DNA from: Leptolyngbyaceae cyanobacterium M65_K2018_010
GTDB lineage: Bacteria; Cyanobacteriota; Cyanobacteriia; Phormidesmidales; Phormidesmidaceae
DNA length: 18,009 bases
Direction: 5' to 3'
Assembly (NCBI GenBank): GCA_015295885.1
Contig: DVEE01000215.1
Location: 1-18,009 of the forward strand
Shown: positions 7,033 through 13,785 of the stretch, one piece after another
Position numbering within the stretch: the stretch's first letter is position 1
Layout: each line of letters starts with the position of its first letter
Notes under the pieces: generated by a model
What the model saw: only the letters and a program-made list of their open reading frames with translations
Told to the model about the DNA's origin: nothing
Databases searched by the model: none
Program-made: the position numbers and the translations under genes

Positions 7033-9235
7033 GGTTGCGATCGCGTCCTTCAACGGGAATGGTGAAATAGAATGTCGCGCCTTGATCCGGAGCGGCCTCT
7101 ACCCAGATGCGACCCCGGTGACACTCGACGATTTTCTTACAGATGGCCAGACCCATGCCCGAGCCAGGATACTCATCCCGGGTGTGCAGCCGCTGAAAGA
7201 TGACAAAAATCCGCTCTGCGAACTGGGGCTCAAAGCCAATGCCGTTGTCGGCCACGGAGAACAGCCAGTGGTCATCCTGACGCTGCACGCCAACGTGAAT
7301 GCGAGGCGTTTCCGTCGGCTTGCGGAACTTGATGGCGTTGCCAATCAGGTTTTGGAAGAGCTGCATCAGTTGGGTGCCGTCGGCCACAATGGTAGGCAGG
7401 GGATCCAGGGCATGTTGCACGTCCGTAAGCTGCCACTCAATCCCCTGTAGATCGACCTTGCTATAGGTCAGCACGTCATCGATCAGGGTTTGCATCAGGC
7501 TCACCCCTTCTACGGCAAAGCCAATGAACTCCTTGCCATCCTCATCTAGCTTGGCGTCGTAGCGCATTTCCAACAACTGCACAAAGTTGGCTACCTGGTT
7601 GAGGGGCTCCTGCAAGTCGTGGGAGGCCACGTAGGCAAACTTCTTCAGCTCAGCGTTGGAACGCTCCAGGTCGTTGGCCAGCAGGGCCAGTTCTTCCGCC
7701 TGACGCAGCACAATGTTGACGATCGCCTTGCGCAGTTCCAGGGCCGCTTTGACTTCCACCGGCTGCCAGGGTAGCGATCGCAGACTCACCGTTTCCTTCC
7801 ACAACTCAAAGGATTGACGGGGACACAGCCATTGATCCTCCGCTTCGCCCACCAGGGTGTAAGCCTGATTGGGGTTGCCGCCCCAGTTCACCGTCTGAAT
7901 CACCTCTGGGCGGAACCACAGCACGTAGCTGCGCTTGGAAATCGGAATCGCCATCAGGCCGCTGGCCACATCCTTAAACCGCTGAGCTTCGGCATACTCC
8001 AGGGGTAGAGCATTGGTCACAAAAATATCTTGATCGACAGATTTGCCCAGCCATTGCACCAGGTAGTTCAGCTCCTCCTCGGGGGGAGTGCGGCCCAGGG
8101 TCGTCCACTGCCCCCCAAAGCAAATCGCGGCTCCCTTGGCCCCGACCAGATCCAGCAGGTTGGGATCGTGGCCCACCAGGCCGTCGATAAAGTAATCTTC
8201 CTGGGCCATCTGGTCAATTAGGGCCGTTTGTACCGCCGCCAGTTGCAGGCGATAGCTCTGGTCTGCTTCCTCTTCCAGGGTAGAAATTTCCGCAAAAATC
8301 ACCCGCCCTAGGAATTCGCAGGCTTTTCGCAGCTCGTAGGGCACGTATTTCGGCGTTTTGTGATGGCAGGCAATCAACCCCCAGAGCTTCTGGTCCTTCA
8401 TCAGGGAGATGGTTAGCGAGGCTTCCACATGCATGTGGTGTAGGTACTCAATGTGGCAGCGGTAGGGTTGCCGCAAAATCGACATAACCAAATCCGTGGG
8501 CTGTTGGGTAATGGGGTTAACGGCAGGCACCAAGTCCACTGGCTCGGCCTTAGCGTTGGGGATCACCCGAATCCAATTGGAGAGGAACATTTTGCGGGCC
8601 GGCTGGGGCACATCCGATTCTGGGAAGTGCAGACCCAGGTAGGATTCCATCTCCTCCAGTTTTTCTTCCGCGAGCACCTCGCCGTGGCCATCCTCGTCAA
8701 ACTTGTACAGCATCACCCGGTCAAACCCCGTTACCTGCCGCACCTCGTGGACAATGATGCGGCAAAAATCCGCCAGACTGGCTGAGCCAGCCTCCAGTTG
8801 CCCAATGGAGGCCCGAGCCAGGTGGTAGAAACTTAAGAAGGGAATGTTTTCGTTATTGAGGGCGGGCTCCAACTCCAGAATTAAAAAGCCCTCCCCATTG
8901 CGGTGGAAGATGGCATCGTAGACGCCGTAGTCATCGCCGCGACGCCGCACCCACACCTTGGTGGGGTTCATGATGTCCAGGTTTTCGTAGCGCAGACCAT
9001 CGCGAAACTGGTCTACCTGGTAGGAATCCAGCAGGTCATCCAAGCTTTGACCCAGGACCTCTTCCGCCGGTAGGCCAAAGGCTTGGCGGCAATTGCGGCT
9101 GACCTGCACAATCGACAAATCGGCCTCCCGCAGGACCAGCAGGACCCCGTGGGGCTGTACTTGGGTGAGGGTATTGATGTCTGGCTGTTTCAGACTAGTC
9201 AATTGGGGATCGGAGTTCAAGGGATGAAGAATCAT
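6986..9235 (-). CDS. cph1: Cph1-type bacteriophytochrome histidine kinase
   Basis: This 749-residue red/far-red photoreceptor kinase has the classic order PAS (about 15-125), GAF (about 140-315), PHY (about 330-510), HisKA (about 525-590) and HATPase (about 615-728). The bilin-attachment Cys is present as Cys260 followed by His261, at the Cph1 position. Other photosensory residues are Tyr177, PESDVP with Asp208, and ACHH with His291. The PHY tongue motif PRQSF (472-476) is intact. The kinase has phospho-acceptor His539 in VASHDLQEP, the N box FQNLIGNAIKF, G1 ADNGIGF and G2 GSGMGLAICK. No N-terminal biliverdin-binding Cys is seen, so a phycocyanobilin chromophore on the GAF Cys is expected. 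The ATG at 9235 has AGGAG 10 nt upstream. It is the first gene of an overlapping three-gene set with the Rcp1-type regulator and the hybrid kinase. Confidence 0.96.
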   Translation of the reverse strand: MILHPLNSDPQLTSLKQPDINTLTQVQPHGVLLVLREADLSIVQVSRNCRQAFGLPAEEVLGQSLDDLLDSYQVDQFRDGLRYENLDIMNPTKVWVRRRGDDYGVYDAIFHRNGEGFLILELEPALNNENIPFLSFYHLARASIGQLEAGSASLADFCRIIVHEVRQVTGFDRVMLYKFDEDGHGEVLAEEKLEEMESYLGLHFPESDVPQPARKMFLSNWIRVIPNAKAEPVDLVPAVNPITQQPTDLVMSILRQPYRCHIEYLHHMHVEASLTISLMKDQKLWGLIACHHKTPKYVPYELRKACEFLGRVIFAEISTLEEEADQSYRLQLAAVQTALIDQMAQEDYFIDGLVGHDPNLLDLVGAKGAAICFGGQWTTLGRTPPEEELNYLVQWLGKSVDQDIFVTNALPLEYAEAQRFKDVASGLMAIPISKRSYVLWFRPEVIQTVNWGGNPNQAYTLVGEAEDQWLCPRQSFELWKETVSLRSLPWQPVEVKAALELRKAIVNIVLRQAEELALLANDLERSNAELKKFAYVASHDLQEPLNQVANFVQLLEMRYDAKLDEDGKEFIGFAVEGVSLMQTLIDDVLTYSKVDLQGIEWQLTDVQHALDPLPTIVADGTQLMQLFQNLIGNAIKFRKPTETPRIHVGVQRQDDHWLFSVADNGIGFEPQFAERIFVIFQRLHTRDEYPGSGMGLAICKKIVECHRGRIWVEAAPDQGATFYFTIPVEGRDRNHGNGRKAQNYLFSRG

Positions 9236-10015
9236 GGGGTGGAGTCTCCTGGGTGAGCAGTTTTGAGGGTTGGGGATAAGCGAGGGATGGAGGGATAGGG
9301 AGATGGGGGATAGCTGCGATCGCCGATTCTCAATAACTTGATTAACTGAATGCCGTTATCGGTCGGGGTAACGCACCCAAGCCCGAGTGGTCGGCCCATG
9401 GGGCTAGTGTCAGGCTCTGCCTTACCCATCGGTTACGGACGCCCACGCTAGGGAAAATCCTTTTTGGGGTCTTCTCACAACCAATCATCTATCGCCAGAT
9501 TCAGCGCGGCGGTTGTCGACAGAATCCTAGAAATTTCGATTAGGGCGTTGCTTGGTTAGCCCGTTAGCCGAACTCAGCAAAACCTGCTCTGGGGTTGGAT
9601 TCAAAGAAGCGATACTCCACCGCCAGGACTAGATGCGGCCAACAATCAGCTTGACCAGGGGCGTGTCCATCTCCTCTTAGGAAATTTTTACTGCGTATAT
9701 AAGCCGTTTAAATCAGGCTCTTAAAGGTTCAGAATTTATCTGTTCGGTCATAATCAAGACTTCCTAACTGCCCAGAATCAGTCTTTTCGTGTCTCAACTC
9801 AGATAGGGTGAGGCAATTCGGAAAGTCCACTAGCCATCTATATTCAGCAGCATATCTCAGATCAAGGGGAGCCCTGGGGTGGAATTCTTAAATAAATGAG
9901 GAACTTGTTTGTCGAGTCAATTTCGCCCTAAAAAAAGGGTTGAACAAGGAGATTTTGTATCAACAATTCCTAATAATTGGTATTTTGTTACCCAACGTTT
10001 CAAAGCTAGACAGCG
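9236..10015. other. 780-bp intergenic region upstream of the phytochrome operon
   Basis: No convincing gene, tRNA or other RNA was found on either strand. The part near the phytochrome gene is GC-rich and has one HIP1 site near 9317; the part from about 9680 to 10000 is distinctly AT-rich, unlike the neighbouring genes. It must carry the leader and probably the promoter of the phytochrome operon. It may also carry remnants of an eroded gene, but no coherent frame survives. Confidence 0.6.
9696..9724 (-). promoter_or_regulatory. Candidate promoter for the phytochrome operon
   Basis: On the minus strand a -35-like TTAAGA (9719-9724) is separated by exactly 17 bp from a -10-like TATATA (9696-9701); each matches the sigma-70 consensus at four of six positions. 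It would give a leader of about 450 nt before the phytochrome start at 9235. The spacing is right but the boxes are ordinary in AT-rich DNA, so this is a weak prediction. Confidence 0.3.
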
Positions 10016-10456
10016 TTACTTTAGCGGCAACGTTACAATTTCCAGCCAAAAGTCCTCAATTCGTTGCACCGTTTGAGCTAACTGGTCTAAATCCACCGCC
10101 TTGATCACATAGCAGTTGCCCTGGTTGGCATAGCTACGGAAGATCTCTTCCTCGCGATCGCACTGGGTAAAAATAATCACCGGAATTCGCTTGAGTTCAG
10201 GGGTAGTCTTAATGGTCACCAGAATGTCGTGGCCATAGGAATCCGGCAAATCTAGGTCCAGTAAGACCAAATCCGGCCGATCCGCCTGGTCGTATTCCCC
10301 CCGCTGCAGCAACCGTTCCATAGCTACCCCCCCATCGGTCAAAATTTCCAAGCGATAGCTCTCCCCCTTTTGGCTCAGCACTCGCTGAACCGCTTGGGTA
10401 TGGGCTGGGTTATGGTCAATGACCAGGATCAACCGCTCTGGTACTTGAGTGTGCAT
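10016..10456 (-). CDS. Rcp1-like response regulator with altered acidic pocket
   Basis: This 146-residue single-domain receiver is a second member of the Rcp1-like group, as shown by its C-terminal FWLEIVTLP tail and by residue numbering that matches the first regulator exactly. The phospho-acceptor Asp67 lies in LVLLDLDLPD, Thr97 in IIFTQCD and Lys119 in CYVIKAVDL. The metal-binding acidic pair is unusual: where the first regulator has Glu-Asp (14-15), this one has Asp14-His15 (VIDHNP). Loss of the second carboxylate could weaken Mg2+ binding and phosphorylation. No output domain is present. The ATG at 10456 lies only 34 bp from the IS66 remnant, so its original upstream region may have been replaced. 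It is on the same strand as the phytochrome operon and about 780 bp upstream of it. Confidence 0.88.
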   Translation of the reverse strand: MHTQVPERLILVIDHNPAHTQAVQRVLSQKGESYRLEILTDGGVAMERLLQRGEYDQADRPDLVLLDLDLPDSYGHDILVTIKTTPELKRIPVIIFTQCDREEEIFRSYANQGNCYVIKAVDLDQLAQTVQRIEDFWLEIVTLPLK

Positions 10457-10490
10457 ATTGTGCCAGCCTTAGCATCCTTTCTACTGCAGT

Positions 10491-11099
10491 CTAAGCAGGA
10501 ACTGTCCGATTGCACCCTAGCGAGGAATCAAAGATGAGGGCATCCAAAACATGGGGTCCCTGCTTGCGCAGGGTCGCTAGATGGCCCCGAATGCGGCAGA
10601 AGCGTCTGGCCTCCGCCTGAGAGCAGAAGCCCCCTGAGCTTTTCTGCTTGAGTTTCATCATGGGCAGGTCGCGTTCGGCCTGATTGTTCTCAAAGGGGAT
10701 CGTGAAATCCTGCCTAAAGCCGAGCATCGACGCTGGATGGGCCTGGAGACACTCCAGCAGATTCCGCAACAGGTTCCAGACCGGATGCCGCTCGACCCGG
10801 TCGGGTTCACCGCTCCATTGCAGGGTTTGCCTGGGATGACCGGCTTGCCCACCCGATAGCCGGACACTCTGGCGACGTAAGCGGCGGGTGCGTTGGCCAA
10901 ACCCGTCCCCGGAAGGCGGTTGACTGCTATTGCGACGGCCTTGGCTGAGCCGACCTTTCAGCTCCTTAACCTCGGCTTCCAAGCTGTTCAGGCGTTCCAA
11001 TAGCTGGATGACTAAACTCACCACCACCCCTTCCCCCTCGGCGTAGGTAGCTCGGATTTCGGCTTCACTCAGTTGCAGGGAACGCTTGGGCTGGCTCAC
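10491..11099 (-). pseudogene. IS66-family transposase with internal deletion
   Basis: The 202-residue frame joins the two ends of an IS66-type transposase. Residues 1 to about 107 are the N-terminal part: a leucine-rich coiled coil (LEAEVKELKGRL) followed by NSSQPPSGDG and GGQAGHPRQTL. Residues from about 108 on are the C-terminal part, including FENNQAERDLPMMKLKQKSSGG, ARRFCRIRGHLATLRKQG. The zinc-finger region and the first two catalytic Asp residues of the DDE domain are gone, while the motif carrying the third acidic residue remains. Family members of this layout are usually about 450-500 residues, so more than half is missing. The junction is in frame and no stop interrupts it. It cannot be an active transposase alone. 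The sequence around 11148 is weakly complementary to that at 10492, possibly worn terminal repeats, but no target duplication was found. Confidence 0.85.
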
Positions 11100-11150
11100 G
11101 GCAGGGCTCGCTTTCCTCGGTTTGGCCCACAGTAACTGACTTCCAGGTCA
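10491..11150 (-). mobile_element. Remnant of an IS66-family insertion sequence
   Basis: The element is defined mainly by the deleted transposase at 10491-11099. At the left, AAGCAGGAACTGT begins at 10493. At the right, reading inward on the minus strand from about 11148, AAGTCAGTTACTGT resembles it with one gap and a few mismatches. These could be degenerate terminal inverted repeats. I found no matching 8-bp target duplication. The boundaries are therefore approximate and the element is inferred to be immobile. Confidence 0.5.
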
Positions 11151-11173
11151 ACCCTCAAAAAATAGAGATTCTT

Positions 11174-11395
11174 TTAAGCCTGGGTAGTCACAAATGAAGC
11201 CGAGTCGGATTGCTTAGCAAGGAGTTTACCCGCGGCTAGGGTGGCATAGCCGAAACTATGTCCTTCGGTTCCGACCCAGTTGAGACAATGCTGTTCTACA
11301 ACCTACCAATGGGCGTCAGGAATACGGACTAAGTCGCCGGGATCACCATTCTCTCCGTAGGAATTAACTGTGTGCTGAACAGTCAGGACGCCTCG
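11174..11395 (-). pseudogene. Unidentified broken reading frame with internal TAG
   Basis: A minus-strand frame is open from the 39-bp repeat at 11395 down to a TAA at 11174-11176 except for one TAG at 11303-11305. Before the stop it reads NSYGENGDPGDLVRIPDAHW. After it, the same frame continues with VVEQHCLNWVGTEGHSFGYA and then LAAGKLLAKQSD. Composition on both sides looks protein-like, which suggests a remnant of a real gene with a nonsense mutation. There is no start codon of good quality. I do not recognise the family. It lies in the decayed island between the IS66 remnant and the deleted ATPase. Confidence 0.35.
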
Positions 11396-11437
11396 TCAGA
11401 AATTAAGTGTGTGCTGAACGGTTAGGACGCCTCGTCA
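11361..11437. repeat. Tandem direct repeat, two copies of about 38 bp with 39-bp period
   Basis: Copy 1 (11361-11398) and copy 2 (11400-11437) match at 34 of 38 positions. Both contain GTGTGCTGAAC and AGGACGCCTCGTCA. Because the period is 39 bp, the duplication preserves reading frame. On the minus strand it covers the end of the small frame at 11422-11574 and the beginning of the broken frame ending at 11174. A short inverted copy of part of it, CTGACGAGG, occurs at 11527-11535. Two copies only, so it is not a CRISPR array. Confidence 0.85.
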
Positions 11438-11574
11438 TTCTCCCTTCGTTTTTTTTGCAGGCAGTTGATCATTTGTTGTCGAACTTTGTGAGCCCATTCA
11501 TCAAATTCCAGGCTCTGTTCGCCGACCTGACGAGGAAAAAATATCAACGCATTTGAGCCATGATCCCCAATCAT
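11422..11574 (-). CDS. Small unidentified ORF, possible gene fragment
   Basis: A 50-residue frame starts at ATG 11574 and ends at TAA 11422-11424. The frame stays open upstream to a stop at 11632-11634, adding about 19 residues that also look protein-like (for example AWQKIELREFCISQ). The product begins MIGDHGSNALIFFPRQVGEQ and continues LEFDEWAHKVRQQMINCLQ, then ends in a charged KKRRENDEAS tail. It has a plausible helical, soluble composition. No good Shine-Dalgarno sequence is present. The 3' end lies in the 39-bp tandem repeat, so its natural C-terminus may have been changed by the duplication. The family is not recognised. It is probably a fragment in the decayed island rather than a functional gene. 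Confidence 0.3.
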   Translation of the reverse strand: MIGDHGSNALIFFPRQVGEQSLEFDEWAHKVRQQMINCLQKKRRENDEAS

Positions 11575-11785
11575 TTGACTAATGCAGAACTCTCTCAACT
11601 CTATTTTCTGCCAGGCAAAGCTGGTCGTGCCTTAAGTGTGGTTTAAGGTTGGGTTATGGGAGCTGTCTTTTCCGTTCAATCAGACCCAAGGGCCGTTATT
11701 TCCCGGTCTGATTCCGCTATAGTGGACCAACTCCCAGGACTCTGTCCCGAGGGGCAAACATGGTCGGTCGCCCCTTTGGCAATCC

Positions 11786-12586
11786 GTGGCTCAGTCAAGT
11801 CATTCTCCCCCCATCCCCTGGCATCAATTAGCCCCCGCGATCGCCCTGCAGCGCTGCGGCACCCACCCATCCCAGGGACTGAGCCAGAGCGAAGCGGCTC
11901 GCCGGTTGGCCCAGCAGGGACCTAACGAACTCATCCATGGTCAAACTAAGGGCCTGGGGCAGATGGCCTGGGAGCAGTTGACCGAACCCTTGGTGGTGCT
12001 GTTGATTGTGGCGGCGGCCCTCTCGGCCTTGCTGGGTGACTACCGAGAAGCCGTCGTGATTTTGATGATTGTGGTACTCAACGGGCTGTTGGGGGTGAGC
12101 CAGGAATACCGTGCGGAACAACACATCATGGCGCGCCCCCCCTACGCCCCGGGGGAGAATTTCTTTAGCCGCGGCCTGGGATGGAGCATTGTTTGGGTGG
12201 GTATTTTGATGGGCGGCTTTTCCCTGGGGACCGGCTATTGGGCCTGGCGCCAGGGGCTCCCCACCTGGCAAACCATGCTCTTTACGGTACTCACCCTCTC
12301 CCAAATGGGCAATGCCCTGGCCCTGCGATCGGAGCGCAATTCCTTCTGGCAGGTTGGTCCCTGGTCTAACCCAGCCCTGCTGGGGGCGGTGGCACTGACC
12401 CTGGCCGCCCAGGTGGCGGTTATCTATACCCTGCCCCTGCGAACCCTCTTTTACACCCAGCCCTTGAGCCTAGGGGAATTTCTGCTCTGCCTGGGACTCA
12501 GTAGTGGAGTGTTTTGGTGCATTGAAGCGGAGAAATGGTGGCAACGACACCGGTTGAAGGCAAAAACAGGATCGCCCAGGTCTTGA
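11786..12586 (+). pseudogene. P-type Ca2+/cation ATPase lacking its catalytic core (in-frame internal deletion)
   Basis: The 266-residue frame fuses both ends of a type II P-type ATPase. Residues 1 to about 112 are the cation-ATPase N-terminal domain (GLSQSEAARRLAQQGPNEL) and the first membrane pair (LVVLLIVAAALSALLGD and AVVILMIVVLNGLLG), ending EYRAEQ. Residues from about 115 (ARPPYAPGENFFSRGLG) to the end are the C-terminal membrane domain with about four more helices. The actuator, phosphorylation (DKTGT) and nucleotide-binding domains and the central membrane helices are all absent. Full-length relatives have roughly 900 residues, so about two thirds is missing. The junction, near 12122, keeps the frame, and no stop is present. 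The start is GTG at 11786. It cannot pump ions as an ATPase; whether the six-helix remnant is made is unknown. Confidence 0.85.
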
Positions 12587-12751
12587 TCTAGGCCATGATC
12601 GAGGCCACCCTCTACCCCCCCCGCATCTTCTCCATTGATTTCAACCACCTCCTGAGCCGGAGTAGGCCTCTGTGAATAACCATTGCCGCTCTCGTTAGGG
12701 CATTTCTGCGCACAGTAGACTGAAGGTGGAGAGTTGCTGGAGGAAATCACT

Positions 12752-13054
12752 ATGGCACTCAAACTGGTACCCGAATTTGAAGATATCGTTGAAGGGCTGG
12801 GTGTACCGGGAATTGCGGCGATTGTCCTGCTCCCCGTTCTGGTGCCGGTAGCGGGTAAGGTGGTGAAACCGGTCGCCAAAGCCGCCATTAAAGGGGGCAT
12901 TGTGCTCTATGAAAAGGGCAAAGGTGTGATTGCTGAAGTGGGTGAAGGCCTAGAAGACATTATTGCCGAAGCCAAGGCCGAACTCGTCGCAGCGGAGGAA
13001 GAAGCCGCTGAAAGGGCCGCGCTGCCGGGCGAAATGGCCGCAGCGGAGGCCTAA
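12752..13054 (+). CDS. DUF5132 domain-containing small membrane protein
   Basis: This 100-residue protein has a short acidic N-terminus, one hydrophobic segment (about residues 19-34, VPGIAAIVLLPVLVPVAG), then KVVKPVAKAAIKGGIVLYEKG and GEGLEDIIAEAKAELV. The order of a Pro/Val-rich membrane helix, the KPxAKxxIKGGIxLYEK motif and an acidic LEDIxAEAKAE helix is what I associate with DUF5132, a small family of unknown function seen in cyanobacteria. The C-terminal 25 residues are almost all Ala and Glu. The ATG at 12752 is chosen because GGAGGA lies 6 nt upstream; an in-frame TTG at 12734 lies before that site. It stands alone, between the deleted ATPase and a converging DUF1810 gene. Function is unknown; a single-pass membrane or surface-associated role is inferred. 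Confidence 0.85.
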   Translation: MALKLVPEFEDIVEGLGVPGIAAIVLLPVLVPVAGKVVKPVAKAAIKGGIVLYEKGKGVIAEVGEGLEDIIAEAKAELVAAEEEAAERAALPGEMAAAEA

Positions 13055-13144
13055 GGAAGGCTAGTCTAACCATCTAGGGGAGGTGCCCCGGAGTTTGAGA
13101 CCAACAAGGGCCAAGCTCGAGGAGGCAAGCTCAAAGAAAGGGGG

Positions 13145-13162
13145 CCTGCCAGGGCGGGTTTT
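13145..13162 (+). terminator. Possible weak terminator after the DUF5132 gene
   Basis: CCTGCC (13145-13150) can fold back on GGCGGG (13153-13158) and is followed by TTTT. The loop would be very tight, so only about five pairs are likely to form. It lies about 90 bp after the DUF5132 stop and before the end of the converging DUF1810 gene. Position and T-run support it; stem quality does not. Confidence 0.3.
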
Positions 13163-13241
13163 GATACCTTTGCATTCGAGCGGGAGACTGCATCGAAGGT
13201 AAGTCAGTTTGCTGATGTTTAGGCAGGGATGGTCCACGGCC

Positions 13242-13691
13242 CTAGTCCCTGCTAACGGTGCCAGGGCCATCCTTGAGAATGCCGATGGTGCGGGGATCGG
13301 GATCACCTGCAAAGTATTTCAACAGGGCAGCTTGAAAGATTTGATGCTGCCGTGTGGCCTGGGTAAACAGGGTCATAGAGGAGCGAAACTTGAGGCTGTC
13401 GATAGAGCCGAAAATTTCCTCGGCGGAGCGACCCTCTAGCCCAACCACAATTTGAGTGCACTCTCTCAATCTCGGTCCTAAAAGGGGATGGTCGAGGTAG
13501 GCTTTGGCTTCTGCCAAAGCGGTAATGGCGAACTTCTGAGCCATTTCACTACGACCTAACCCCTTAATTTGTGGAAAGATAAACCACATCCAATGCTGGG
13601 TCTTATGCCCTTGCCGAAGTTCGGCCAGCACCTCAGGGTAGATGGGGGCCTGGGCTTGGACAAAACGTCCCAAGTTGTAAGGATCGCTCAT
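13242..13691 (-). CDS. DUF1810 family protein
   Basis: This 149-residue protein matches the DUF1810 pattern from end to end. It opens with DPYNLGRFVQAQAPIYPEVL and continues with HWMWFIFPQIKGLGRSEMA near residue 33. HPLLGPRLRECTQIV lies near residue 67 and SLKFRSSMTLF near residue 98. The aromatic HWMWFIFPQ and KFRSSMTLF blocks are the hallmark of the family. It is soluble, with no signal peptide or membrane segment. The final ten residues are variable. The ATG at 13691 agrees with the family N-terminus, although no Shine-Dalgarno sequence is seen. It lies 94 bp downstream of the WD40 gene on the same strand, so co-transcription is possible. No biochemical function is established for the family that I can name with confidence. 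Confidence 0.9.
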   Translation of the reverse strand: MSDPYNLGRFVQAQAPIYPEVLAELRQGHKTQHWMWFIFPQIKGLGRSEMAQKFAITALAEAKAYLDHPLLGPRLRECTQIVVGLEGRSAEEIFGSIDSLKFRSSMTLFTQATRQHQIFQAALLKYFAGDPDPRTIGILKDGPGTVSRD

Positions 13692-13785
13692 GGGGCTCGG
13701 GGGTGAGGTTTTTGGGAACCTTGGGTGACCACTCCTGGGGGCTTCCAGGGGACGGGTTCTGGTTGGTCAACCCTGGCCTGGAGCC

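Noticed and set aside
9375..9430. tRNA-like stretch containing CCGAGTGGTCGG, resembling a D-arm of a class II tRNA
   Set aside because: No acceptor stem, anticodon arm or T-arm motif follows; the match is limited to a dozen bases.
9955..10090. Possible short plus-strand ORF after AAGGAG near 9948 starting with TTG
   Set aside because: It runs antisense into the response regulator gene, has a rare start codon and no recognisable product.
10483..11160. Target-site duplication flanking the IS66 remnant
   Set aside because: The 8 bp next to the likely left end and those next to the likely right end do not match, so the exact insertion boundaries cannot be claimed.
11361..11437. Possible CRISPR array or integron attC site
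   Set aside because: Only two units lie back to back with a single base between them, so there are no spacers. The core sites of attC are not matched and no integrase or cas gene is nearby.
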